In this document: in pieces, positions 1 to 12,772 of the stretch
Position numbering within the stretch: the first letter of the stretch is position 1
Layout: each line of letters begins with the position of its first letter
NCBI GenBank assembly: GCA_024509875.1
Contig: JAMPIV010000577.1
Span: 700,397-764,396, forward strand
DNA from: Oreohelix idahoensis
Taxonomy: Eukaryota; Mollusca; Gastropoda; Stylommatophora; Oreohelicidae
Direction: 5' to 3'
DNA: 64,000 nt
Notes under the pieces: generated by a model
Told to the model about the DNA's origin: nothing
The model's database searches: none
The model's input: the letters and a program-made list of their open reading frames with translations, nothing else
Translations under genes and position numbers: made by a program

Positions 1-870
1 AGTTACACTGAGTATACTCAAGAATTTAATTATTCTGAGAGATTAACATGGTGGGTGATCAGCGAGACAATGCGCTTGTTTATTGGCAGGTTACAAATGT
101 ACTTAGCAGAGGCATTTGTTCTTTCTATTTTGTCTAAAAAGTTCGTGGTTACAAGCTTTCAGACGGTTTGAAGTACTAACGTTACTACGCTGCTAGTGTG
201 AGAGAAGGGCATCAACACTGACCGCCTACTTTGGACGAGTTATATGGATTAGTGCAGTCATCACCAAAAAGAAGTGACGGAAACGACACCGACAGGACTC
301 ACCTAGAGTTAAAAAAAAGTTTTCCTTGTTAAAAAAAAAGGCACCAGCAAACGCACGTTCATAACTCTCCTATTAAGTCTCGATGAGGACTTTTATCTAA
401 AATTCACCATCATTTCATCCTTATTTTAACTTGTTAAAACTAATTGACTATTAAATCTGTACATGTAATTTTAAAACTAAACAATAATGCTTTATTCAGT
501 TATAAGAAGTATGAAAGCAAACGTGTGAGCAAGATTCTTTAATATATTCATATATATAGACATCTAGAGATATTTTTACATCTATATAGCTTATTCTGAA
601 TTTAAATGTCTAGAAATCTGACAGGAAATTTTAGATTTACTGAAAGATTATTGTATTTTATTAGTATAGATAAATTTCCTCATACGTCTTGCAATAAATA
701 AAGTGAAATATTTGAGATAGAAGCGTCATTACCCTTCTATCTACAACACTGCCAAGAGTAATCTTGCGCGAAGGTAGACACATTTGACGACCCATTTTAG
801 ATACTCTTGAGTTTTAGCCACTGTTGGACCACTACTGCAAAGCAGGGGAGGCAATTGTGACGACTGGCCC
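1..870 (+). repeat. Dispersed repeat, copy A (cut by window edge)
   Basis: This stretch matches 37240..39180 in the same orientation over several conserved blocks. One block includes the words AGTGTGAGAGAAG and GAACTAATTGACTATTAAAT-like sequence near 200 and 445; another contains GCCAAGAGTAATCTTGCGCG near 750. Positions about 480 to 690 have no counterpart in copy B, where a LINE and microsatellite sit instead. No protein domain was recognised. It could be an LTR, a DNA-transposon fragment or the untranslated part of a larger element; the left end is off the window. Confidence 0.7.
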
Positions 871-3161
871 AATTTTCTCTTCACTTAATTTACGACACAC
901 CATTTTTTTTCTTTCATCTTCAATGCATGATCGAAAAGCCGGTAAAAATACGCGGCAAATTGTCTCTCGTTGATAAATATTCTCCTAGCGTTAGGAACTA
1001 TTTTTAGATTAACGACGTCATTCTAACCCTACCTCAGCGGCCTGAAACCAGTTTGAACCCGCCTAGAAACTCGACAAATGAATTAGGGCAGACTATTTTG
1101 GACTCAGCAAGAACCAGTCTAAACCCACTCTAGGAAACCCCTCGTGACTTTTAACGTTATTGATTGCAGCTTCTATCAGACGCCAAAATGACATGACTCA
1201 CTCTCCATGTCACGTGCCCCAGCGGAAATAACGCGCTAAAATTAGCGCCCAGCGATGCGAAGTAACTTGCATCGGGAAGCTGAGAGAGGGCCAGACCTAG
1301 GGCCAGACCTATTAGATAGCAAATTCACTTTTTAAAGCACTGTAAAGCCACGTGGCTAAATTGCTTATTAGAGTCCAATCTCTGAGTAGGTAAGCGAAAT
1401 CTCGTTATAAAATAGTATTGTGGTGAAATGTGTAGTACCTTGCAAAATCGACGCGGTGATTGGTACGAACTTGTTTTGCTGTATTCATTTTTGCTTTACG
1501 ATCGCATCTAGCCACATGGCTACAATGTTATCTGAGTATTTTATTATCCCACGGGATGAGACTGTACAAAGTGTTCACATTAATTTTAAATGTATTATAT
1601 ATTAATTTCTGTATTAATTCATCGTATTCGACACGACGTTTAGACGAGAAGTTAAAATGTATTCTATATTAATTTCCATATTAATTCATCGCATTCAACC
1701 CGACGATTAGACAAGAGGAAATTAATATTAATAATAATGTTGACAGACCGTGATATATTTTCATATTATTTGACGTGACGATTAGGCTAGAGGCACAGTG
1801 CTCGAATACTGTCACCTGACAGTTCTATGATAACTCATTGTGTTTAACTGACAGTTATATGATAATCTAGTGTGTTTAACTGACAGTCTATAATAATTCA
1901 GTGTGTTTAACTGACAGTTCCTTGATAATTCAGTGTGTTTAACGGACAGTTCCGTGATAATTCAGGGCGTTTACCATGACGATAAATTTGTTGTAAAGAA
2001 TTATAACACTGCCGCTTGGGCAGGAAAATATAATAATAAAAGGCAGAAAGGGGGGAAATTTGATTTCAAGATTAGGCTCTAGACACATGATGTTAGAGAC
2101 TAAAATCTGATGTGACTGGCAGACAGAAAGCTAAGGGAAAGACGGCTTACTCAAGCTACGAAATTATTGTAGCCGTATTTGTCTTCAGTCTATGGGGGAG
2201 CCTTGCATGACATTCCAATCTCAGACGAAGAATACAGAGTCGTGCACAGTGAAGGCAGATCCAAACCATTAGAGACCGATGCTCATGACCCATCTGATTC
2301 AACGTCATAAGGAGACAGGACAACCAGCCACGCTTCTTTATCAGCCTGGCGCTAAAAAGATAAGTTCCCAATTTCAAAGGGAGCCCACAATATCAATGTA
2401 TTAGCTCTAGCCAGTAGATGATGAAGCCACTTGAATTGAAAGACTTAAAGCACACACAACACACACACACGTTTCATAATCACAACCATACTCATCAGTT
2501 CCATTTATTAAACCAGTTGGGTGTATATATTGTACCCCATGACTTCTGTATTCACGTATATGTTAAATAGTGTATGATGTTTCTCTTCTTTTGGAAGGGA
2601 GGGGGCTCGTAAATTGTAATATATCATAATCCCAGTAACAATTCAGGATAATAATAAAAGATAACTGAGAAGGGGACTACGGTAGCAAGAGACCAAATAT
2701 CTCATAACAAACTTTTCCAGACCTTGTCTAAGTTAGGAGAATTTACACTCTTGTGTCACTTCAGCAGGTGGAGGAACCCAACTGGACTTCTTGAACCAAA
2801 TCTTCCTCTGGGTGATCCATGCAAAACTTTCACTTCAATTATATCTATTATGTCTAACTACTATAGTTCTTATCCTTCCTAAGCTACGCCACAGCAATCC
2901 GTGACAATTCCTGTCTATGAAGAGACTGACAAATTAGCAGAGGAAGGTGGAAATCTTCCTCAGCCTGATATAAGTATAACTTTCGAAGAGGCAAACCGTT
3001 TTATCAGGAACAAATAGGAAGCAGACCACCCAGGCCACCAAAACAAATTATGCATATTATCAGCTCAGCAGAAGAGAATACGTGGTAATCTTCAGAAATT
3101 TGGGTCATAAGCAGATTGGAATACCACCTATTCAACAAGCTAAAGATAAGAACTACCGATA
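871..3161. other. Non-coding stretch, no recognised gene
   Basis: No convincing coding domain was seen on either strand. Relative to the minus-strand glycosyltransferase this lies downstream of the third visible exon, so it is probably intron. I looked for the family's last exon here by eye and did not find it. A short plus-strand open stretch near 2910-3010 looks vaguely retroelement-like but is too weak to call. Confidence 0.5.
1817..1973 (+). repeat. Tandem repeat, unit about 32 bp, 5 copies
   Basis: Five successive imperfect units begin TGACAG(T) and end GTGTGTTTAAC, with the middle varying around ATGATAATTCA. Units are 31-32 bp long. This is a small minisatellite with no coding value. 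Confidence 0.85.
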
Positions 3162-3315
3162 ACAGCAATCAAATTTGTCTTTACACTGTCATTCATGAAA
3201 TCATACATCGGATCACACAGTAGAAACCTTAAGTGCAATCAAATTGTATTCACACTGTCATTCATGAAATCGTACACGGATCACACATTAGAACATTTAA
3301 CAGCAATCAAAGCGT
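3162..3315 (+). repeat. Tandem duplication, unit about 70-75 bp
   Basis: Two near-identical units start with AGCAATCAAAT and contain CACTGTCATTCATGAAATC followed by GGATCACACA. A third partial start (AACAGCAATCAAAG) is at about 3299. No coding potential was seen. Confidence 0.85.
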
Positions 3316-3494
3316 CTTCACTCTGACTCACAGTAAGTTTATTTTATTCGTCTCCTCTTTGTCCTTCTAAACTTCAATACCATTCCCTGGCTGCCAGAGA
3401 TGACATTTGACGCTGTAAAGGTCGGGCATAAAAAATCATGCTCGCGCAACCTTTCGTGTAATAAATATTCTCCCAGTCCATAACAGCAGATTAG

Positions 3495-3720
3495 CTACTT
3501 TTTTCCACCCACACGAGAAATAACTTTTCCTTCCACTATTGTCGTGGGGAGCTGAAGTTTTTGAGCCAAGTTTGTCGTTTTAGCTATTATAAGTCCGTGA
3601 TGTTGTAGGATGTCTTCGATGTTGTCTACCCATATGACTCTTGGGCTTCCCCGTGCCCTGAAACCAGATCTACGTACCCGCAAGTCAAGACACGCATTTC
3701 TAAGGAATACAGGCCATCTA
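3495..3720 (-). pseudogene. LINE reverse-transcriptase C-terminal tail remnant
   Basis: The minus strand encodes a short open stretch with the basic motif RARGSPRVIWVDNIED. This resembles the conserved basic tail (R-GRPR--W-DNI) found after the RT domain in many invertebrate LINEs. The tail is truncated on both sides: upstream frames carry no RT motifs and the downstream part ends at a stop without a typical LINE 3' repeat. It lies just downstream (minus sense) of the glycosyltransferase exon at 3743..3886. The family call rests on this one motif, so a chance open frame cannot be excluded. Confidence 0.45.
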
Positions 3721-3742
3721 CCTACTGATAATCATGTTATAC

Positions 3743-3886
3743 ATGCCTTTATATGTGCCCTTAATGCCTAGGTGAGGATTGGCATTAAGTGTAGCAAAAA
3801 ATGTTTCATCGGGAACTTGCGTCTTCTTAGTCCACTCCAAAATGTCTTTTGCTGTTTGGTTGTGAAGAATGTAATCAATGAAATTC
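3743..3886 (-). CDS. GCNT-like glycosyltransferase, third visible exon
   Basis: On the minus strand a clear splice acceptor (pyrimidine-rich ACTTGCAG, AG at 3888-3887) is followed by G and then an open frame reading NFIDYILHNQTAKD and then PDETFFATLN. This is the C-terminal half of the Core-2/I-branching (Branch, GT14) domain. The PDE motif carries the Glu known as the catalytic base in this family. The exon starts in phase 2, so its first G completes an AG left by the exon ending at 28705, giving Arg. The 3' end is less certain. I place it at a GTATAA donor directly after the -GTYKG- stretch (47 whole codons, phase 2 again); a GTAGAT site slightly further on is an alternative. No stop or frameshift is seen. 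The remaining 70-100 residues expected for the family are not found in 1..3740. Confidence 0.8.
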
Positions 3887-4369
3887 CTGCAAGTAAAATA
3901 CAATTGTTTCGTATCTTTTCTAAATCTGCTACATATATAAAGGGCGAGATAAAAATGAAGTTCACTGTGCAAATAAACGAATAGTAAGACACAAATAAAC
4001 TGTTTATGATATTGTGGCATATATGTAATTAAGTAGGGCCGTGTATTTCACCACAGTGTTTACCCCGATATGGGTCACCTACGAGCGATTGTGGGTACAG
4101 ACGATCTGACTTCATTATCTCATTTGCATAGCGGGCGCCAATTTGGTCATGCTCGGGAATATAAAAAATCGATGGGCATCCGTTATGTGTTCTGAGGAGG
4201 TGTCAGCCGGGTGGTGAGTGTATTTCATGGATGTTGGTGTTAACAGACTTGTTCTGTTTATATATTAGGCGTTATTGGGATGCCAGAATAGCCGACCTGA
4301 GGCGGGTCGTAGTACCACGTCCTCTAGATTGTATTACTGAGAGGCTATCAGTGGAAGAAGATGGCATAA

Positions 4370-5943
<1,574 letters not shown>

Positions 5944-7700
5944 ATGTCTGGATTAGAATACTACATTGCCATGGCTGAAAGACTAGGTCTTCAAGGTAAG
6001 GCCTTAAAAGAGTTTTCTGTGGAGCAACTGGCCAAGAAAGAGAGAAAAGAGGAGTTGGCCAGAGAAGCAGCATTGGCTGCTAATATATTAGAACAAGAAA
6101 AAGCTGACAAAGAAGAACGGCTAAAAATGGCTCAGTGGGACCACGAGCAAAAAATGGATGAAATACAACTTCAGAAACTTAAACTCGAAAGTGAGAATAA
6201 ACAGAACGAAAACATTAATCATGGTACGGTACAACAAAAAGGGAACATGGTTATCCTTTTAAGGTTAATTTACCCAAATTTCATCATTCAGGTGACATTT
6301 TATGCTATTTGAACTGATTTGAAACGATTTATCAAGAAAACAAAATGGACAAATCTGAATGGCCTAGCAGATAATAACCTTATTTTCATGTGAAGCTCTT
6401 ACAGCTATCTGCACGTTGGATGATGAATCCAGGAGTAACTATGAACTTATAAAAGCATTATTATTGAAAATTGTTCAGCTGGATGTTCACGGATACAGAC
6501 TAAAAATCAAAATTCTTTTACCGGATTCTACAAAACATTTTGCGGAATTTATTGCAACCATTAAACTGACTTTTCAGAGATGGATTGAACTTTCTAAAAT
6601 TGATAAAAGTTTTGATCAGCTTTTGGACCTAAAATTGATAGACAAAGTCCTCTCCTCGGTGAGTCCAGAGTTTCTGACCTATCTCCAGGACACGGACCCC
6701 CAATCCATATCTGAAATGTAGACCCTCGGTCGTAGCTATATGACTGGCCATTTGGGGAAAAATATAAGCAATTCTAACAGAAAAGAAGCATTGCCAGTGG
6801 CTGAAGCAGAGACTGCACAGACAAAAACTCAAAATCCATATGAGTATTCTCTAGGCTGGGGAAGGAAATTGGGCCGAAACGCCGGCTTCCTTCGAGGGCG
6901 ATACAACTTCCAGAATTGGCAATCTCGGCCATATTACCAAGGTAATATGCCTCAGCAACAATATGATGATACAAATAGTGGGGGGGGGGGTGTGCAGAAT
7001 TCCTACTATAATAGGGGAAGATGAAATTACAATAACCGTTTTGGCTATAACAACAACATAAATAACCAGAACTATAGAGGGTCTCATCAACAACACAGGT
7101 CAAATACTGCCGTTGAACAAAGAAACAGTGCCAATGCTGGTAATCAAGAGTTTGATACCACATCTCATGCTAATGCATGTAGTGTTGATCTGGCCAATAA
7201 AGCAAATTGTACAGTGTGTAACACTTTGTTTCAAACAAAGGAGGTACATTGATTAAGTTGTGGTCACCCATACCTGTACTTGCGTCGCACGATGGAACAG
7301 GTTCACTAAAATTTTGTAAGGGATTTGTTAACCATAGAATTGTGTCAGTCCTCAGAGATACATGTTGCACCACTGTAGTGGTACGACAATCACTTGTCGA
7401 TGACTTATATTATACGGGCAGAAAAGTAATATGTGTCACCTTCGGGGGGACCGTTGAATATTATAAGACTGCCTATGTCTTTATAAACACGCCTTACTTC
7501 ATAGGGAACATTCTTGCTTGTATCTTACCAAACACAGTCAGTGAATTGATTCTGTGTAACCTTCCAGATTTAAAAGAATGCTCGGATGATGAAATTAGAA
7601 GTTGGAAAACCAACATTTAGATGCTGCTAACGCAGTGAAAACACGAGCTCAAGCTCGGGCTGAGTCCAATGGTGATACTATTGTGATAAATTTAACCGTG
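5944..7700 (+). pseudogene. Ty3/gypsy-type gag-protease, frameshifted
   Basis: Three blocks match, in order, the gag-protease encoded at 14524..16430 on the other strand. The first is an N-terminal Glu/Lys/Ala-rich coiled coil (5944-6230, start MSGLEYYIAM). The second is a capsid-like block (6416-6721, with EFIATIKLTFQRW). The third, after a Gly/Asn/Arg/Tyr-rich region, is a Cys/His cluster (NCTVCNTLF, then SCGH) and a retropepsin-like block (7249-7620). The frames are broken between blocks and by stops, for example after the capsid block at 6719 and in the Cys/His cluster near 7249. The protease active site, DSG in the sister copy, reads Asp-Thr-Cys at 7357. A linker with TRAQARAES at about 7645 follows the protease. 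This linker is typical before integrase in such mollusc elements, so the integrase at 9650 probably belongs to the same element. Confidence 0.8.
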
Positions 7701-9640
7701 ATACAACGTTAAAATATCTCCAAAGATAAAATGTAGGGATAAAAATAATGCGTAAGCTACTAGAAGACATGATCGCCCATGCCGCGGTTCACTACCCGCC
7801 ATGGAAACTAACTTGTTAGACGCACAGACAAAACGTTTACCCTTGGAGACGGGAGGGAACGAAGATCAAAAAGAAAAAATATGACTGAACACGTGCTTGA
7901 CACTAGCAAGGCTAAAAAGACGCAATTGGTGGGGAAAGGAAAAAAATTCACGTCCCCAAGTTGACACAATGTAAAGAAATGGACAAAAGGGACCTTAGCT
8001 ATTATACGCAACAGTCATTTCTTGGACGCTTTTACGATACTTAGTCCTTTTATTTGAATTCAGCGGCAAACGCATTACAGAAGATGCTCGAACATATTTC
8101 AAAAAAACAACTAACCTTGAAAAAGTAACTTTTTCTTAATACTAATGTTAGGAATATAAAACCTAGCTAGTCTGATAGCCCATCTTGAGCAGAGAAATAA
8201 TATGCTTTCATTTATACAGACGGATAGATAATAATGAAGATATTGACAAAAGACTGTGTTGTTCATAACAGTCGAGCGACTGCACTGTTAAAAAAAGTCA
8301 CTAATTTTCAAAAATTGCGGCCTTGAGACTCAAGTGCTAAAATCTAGTTGGAATGAAAGAGAGGGGGAAATAGTGGAAAATTGTGGCTAAAAATAACACT
8401 AGAGACCGATTCGTGTAAAAAGGCATGTAGAACCAAGCGTGTTTTTTATGAAAAAAGCAAGTAGAGACAGACGGACCAACAGACAATAATACATACTTGA
8501 CTGAGGTATGACTGAATTGACTTTTGGTAGGAGGTTTGAAATTTGAATGGGGGAAAGTCGGTGATTGGCCACAGATAATCATATTATCGGCGCACAGACG
8601 CGCATTTTTGCCATTCAACATAAATTGTCCAGTAGTAGACACAGTAATTCTTCAGTGGTGTAATTCCCAGAAGCTAATTGCAATATTTAGAGGGACGCCA
8701 TACTAGAGCCAGCAGCTCAGCTGAGTTTTGCTAGAATATAACTGTGTTCTCTATTCCTAATTCTGAAGTGTGAGTTTCTGTTTGGCACCAAAGTGGTGTC
8801 AAATGCTGTGTTGATATATACAAGTGTGGACCAGTGCAGTCTAGTATTTTGTCAGAGCAGCCTTATATTGCCCCCAAGCACGGAGAGGTGGGGCCACCAG
8901 ATTCCAGCACCAGAACTACTCAGTCAAGATACGTGAGCGTCTGGCCTGCTGGACCTTCACCAACTTATTTACTAACTAACACACCAACTATATTACCATC
9001 ACTAGAACCCACAAAAATTTTGGGAAATAAAACTTGTATTACTCCCATCAGTGAATGGACAATGTTTGGTAGTCATAGACAGGGAGTGATGATATCACCC
9101 CAACAGCATATCTAGAAATAAGTTCTCCTGGGACTATCTTAATATAATTACTATTAACCAGTCATTTGAAATACATATGTACACATTTTCTATTTTATTA
9201 TGACATATATTCATGCATTTCATTCATAATTTCAAAACCTTTCATATGTTCTGACCAAAATAAAACCTTGGTTCAGAACAAATAAACTTAAAGAAAATTT
9301 AATATCAAAAATTTAAACAGCTTGAGTTAGTTCAGTGTGTTATAAATTGTATTAATATTATTAGACTTATTAAATATCTGTGTGTGTGTGTGTATGTAAT
9401 CTACCACAACACATTACATATCAGTACCCTAGATTTTAACGTAGCCACATTCATTAGAAAAAAAAAGATATGTGTGAGGTCGTAAGTGGTAGCAAGAAGG
9501 GCCTTCTGTAAATTCACAGCTACATTTATCTCAGGAGCCTTCACAGCTGACCTTATGCATCACACTAGGTAATATCACAACCATACAGTACCATCAAATC
9601 CACTACAACTATAACGGAAAATGACGATGATGAAAGTTTA
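7701..9640. other. Non-coding gap between protease and integrase
   Basis: No recognised domain. In an intact element protease and integrase would be nearly adjacent, so about 1.9 kb here is probably later inserted or rearranged DNA. A short (GT)n run lies near 9380. I found no TIRs or poly-A tail that would define an insertion. Confidence 0.4.
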
Positions 9641-10556
9641 CATTTTGCACGCGCCAGTAGAGTCATTTGGCAAAATGCAACAAAATGATGAATCATTAAA
9701 AAACTTTTTAAGATTGCTAGAAGGGATGATGTGGTGTTCACTGATACTAACATTCACTGGTACAACATCAAGAATGGTATCTTACTTAGAAATTTTAAAG
9801 ATGCTAATACTGACAGAAAACAAATCATGGTGCTAGCTAACTTCAGACCATTCATTTTACAACATGCGCATTGTGTTAACTGCGCCGGTCATCTTGGTAT
9901 AGCACGTACAAAACAACGAGTGTTGTCCAATTTCTTCTGGCCAGGTGTCACCAGAGATGTTTAAACTTTTTTGTAGAACTTGCAATACATGCCAGAAGGT
10001 GGCGAACAAAGGTGCACTACATAAAGCACCGATCCAAGTTTTTGACATTTTCAATAGACCATTTGCTAAAATGTCTATTGATGTCATAGGTCATTTGCCT
10101 ATAATGTCAGCTAGAGGCCAGAGATGTATCCTTACTTGCATTGCCGTGTGCACAATGTGGCCTGAAGCCACACCACTTAAGACTATTTCAACAATAGACG
10201 TTGCTGACGCACTTATGATAATTTTTAGCAGGTTAGGTTTCCCTGAGGAAATACTATCAGATAGAGGGAAACAGTTATCAGAGGTTATGACACAGGTGAT
10301 GAAAGATTTCCAAATTAATAGATCGCTAAGTAACATATATATATCCCAGAAGCAAACGGTATAGCAGAAAGATTCAACAAGACGCTAAAGCAGATGCTAG
10401 GCAAAATTACAACTAAGTTTCCACCGAGTTGGGACAGAGTTCTACTAGCTGTCCTGTTTGCCTATCGGGAAATCCCGAACGAACAAACCAGGTTCTCACC
10501 ATTTGAATTGATTTTTGGGGCGAAACCTAGGGAACCCATGCCCATTCTCAAACAGA
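9641..10556 (+). pseudogene. Ty3/gypsy-type integrase, frameshifted
   Basis: The zinc-binding H2C2 module is visible as HAHCVNCAGHLGIARTKQRV and FFWPGVTRDV (about 9850-9960), followed after a stop by CRTCNTCQK. The catalytic core then shows the first Asp in MSIDVIGHLP (about 10075), the second in LSDRGKQL (about 10258) and the Glu in EANGIAERFNKTLK (about 10352-10390). The last part is out of frame after an apparent extra AT in an AT run near 10340. The core ends with SPFELIFGAKPREPMPILKQ at about 10555, where it is cut. Integrase normally continues into a GPY/F module, which is missing here because of a deletion that brings in RT directly. The element is inactive. Confidence 0.85.
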
Positions 10557-10862
10557 TGAGAATACTATTCTCCAATCGTCCTGATCTCATCTCTTATGTC
10601 GATGATATTTGCCTCTTCCACAATTCGTAGCAAGACCATTTTTTGGATCTTAAGACTTTGCTAAATGCTCTTCGTAGTTACCATCTGACTGCTAGACATT
10701 CTAAAGTTCAGATTGGGTTAAAACAGATTTCTTTCCTTGGATTTCACGGATTTTTTATGACAGATGAGAACACTGTCTCTAGAATTCTTAATCTTGAGGT
10801 TCCTAAAACAAAAAAACAAGTCATGAGTTTGTTAGGCTTAGTAAACTATTAAAGGAAATTTG
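10557..10862 (+). pseudogene. Reverse transcriptase fragment, 3' half
   Basis: Directly after the truncated integrase the frame continues into an RT fragment with the polymerase box YVDD (about 10600). Then follow LTARHSKVQIGLKQISFLGF and KTKKQVMSLLGLVNY, which are the RT thumb/connection motifs of Ty3/gypsy elements. The frame carries an in-frame TAG at 10628 and a stop at 10850. The RT N-terminal half is absent, which fits one internal deletion spanning integrase C-terminus through RT palm. Order integrase then RT is unlike canonical Ty3/gypsy but agrees with the copy at 51855..52748. Confidence 0.85.
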
Positions 10863-11350
10863 TTCTTCGTTTGTCTGAGTTGACCAGTGTACTTTCCTTT
10901 TTGCTGAAGACAGGAAGTCCCACAAAAAGTAATTGTGGCACAGCAGTGTCAGGGTGCTTTAGATTGTATAAAGTCTTTGTTCTCAAAGGCACCAATTTTA
11001 AGATTGCCTAACCCTTTCCTAACCTTTACTTTAAGATGTGATGCGTCACAATATGCGATTGGAGCGTCTTTGATGCAGCTCTACAACCATATGCTTCACC
11101 CAGTGATGTACGTTAGTAGGAAGCTGTCTACAACAGAGGAAAGATATACGATAATGGAGCGGGAATTATTGGCCATATCGTTGAGTGTGGGCAAACTACA
11201 GTGATTCCTCACAGGTGCACAATTTGTGATCGAAACAGATCAAAGAGCATTGGCATACCTCCAGAAAGCTAACTTTTCTAATCAACGCACTATGAGACAT
11301 GCTCTCAGTCTGCAACCCTATGCATCTACCATTATCACACTAATTTCTTA
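10863..11350 (+). pseudogene. RNase H domain of the same element
   Basis: After a connection region the frame reads RCDASQYAIGASL (first catalytic Asp, about 11035), YTIMERELLAI (Glu) and, after a stop at 11202, FVIETDQRALAYLQKA (second Asp). This is the usual Ty3/gypsy RNase H pattern. The block ends near ALSLQPYASTI, where such elements normally stop soon afterwards. No LTR could be assigned after it. Confidence 0.8.
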
Positions 11351-12540
11351 ATTTTGACCTTAAACGAGAGAACCGGGGTGATCAGTGTGGCGTTATGTGT
11401 GGCCCGTTTAAATATGTCTTGTGATTCGCTCACTAATTGTGGCGAAGGTGAGATAAGTAATTACTAGTAATATAAGTAGTAGATAATATAGGAGATAATA
11501 ACAGATAACTCAATAGTTCTCCAGACAAGTGATGTTGCTACACATCAAATCAAACAATGTATTATTGATTTTTGTTTCATCCAAATATTACATTTAATTA
11601 GATCATCATAGGCAGGGGTTGTTGAGCAATAATTTTGGTAATTTTAGAGAAATATAATTCCAAAGTCTTATATAGAATTAAAATTTGCATTTAAACCAGA
11701 ATACAAGTAGCTGTGAATTGATTTTAAGTCCCTTAAGAAATTTAACTATAAATCAGAGATATGTCTCGTCCACGTCAGTGATTACCCCTGTCTCAGAGTT
11801 TAGTGTGCGTATTACTTTTATCAGTTTTACCCCATATACTGTCCGTCAAATGGTAAGACATTAAACAAAAAATCGTCTGGCAGTTTCTGGCGCGAAGGAA
11901 CATTGTCGAACAAAAGCTTTGAAGGGGTCCTATTGTCAGAAAACATCTATATAAATATACAAGGTCAAAACGACATAGACATAAGGCAAAGGTCACAATA
12001 CACATTTCGTCACCTGAAATACATATCATCATTAATATACACGCTGTATGCAAATTACATAACTCACCCTTTGTTGAGCTCAGAACTTCCCAGAATTTGT
12101 TTTCTGGTCGGCGTTACCAGAGGTAGCCTTTCTATAGTTATTTCTTCTGAAGAAGCTTTCAGAATTCGTAGTTCTCTTGCTAAAAAATTAACTAGTGTTT
12201 CAGAATTTGCTATAGCCAAAGCTAACAAATCTGATTTTATAGCTAATCTGACTTTCGCGCTGGTGACATGGAGCTATCGGAGGCAGTAGCTGAGAGAGTG
12301 CTGGAATATTGTATGTATTGTATTTTTATACGGTTTCTGTGAGATTGAAGGTGTGGTCTCTGGCGTCTTCATGTCTGCTACAAAAATGAGATGTTCCATC
12401 ATTCCCTGAACAAGAAACTTAAGACACATAATTGAGTCTGATCTTACACGACTAACGCTGGAAATCCGATATTTCTTTCTATAAATTGAGTTTTGTCCAG
12501 GTAACCTGGTCAAGATACCGCCCACTGACTCTAATGCTAA
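11351..12540. other. Non-coding stretch, no recognised gene
   Basis: The area after RNase H probably includes the 3' untranslated part of the element. One plus-strand open frame of 128 codons (11903..12289) matches nothing I recognise and has no supporting context. Confidence 0.4.
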
Positions 12541-12772
12541 ATTACTTGCGTGGGAAAAGCGAAATAATTTAAGGGACCATGATAGAGAGAAAATTTAGGG
12601 AAACTATTATAGAAAGAAGGAAAAACCAAACCCATTAAACCTAGGAAGAATAACTGACTCGATTGTTGTTAATGTTTCTTTTCCTTTAACAACATCAGCA
12701 GGCCACACAGGCCATCACTTCTGCTACTGTGTAAATGTTGCAACATAAAAAATTATGACTTAACAGATTACA
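12541..12772 (-). repeat. LTR-like repeat block, left
   Basis: Three segments recur near 17.5-18.7 kb: A (12541-12660, with GGACC-TGAT-G-GA and GAAAAACCAAA-CATTAAACC), B (12668-12733, with CTTTTCCTTTAACAACATCA and CATCACTTCTGCTACTGTGT) and C (12750-12772, AAATTATGACTTAACA). They bracket the minus-strand gag at 14524..16430, so I read them as remnants of its 3' LTR. The order here is A-B-C, whereas on the right it is B, then C-A. Confidence 0.6.

Noticed and set aside
8834..9115. 93-codon plus-strand frame rich in Pro/Ser/Thr
   Set aside because: No recognisable family, splice context or conservation evidence.
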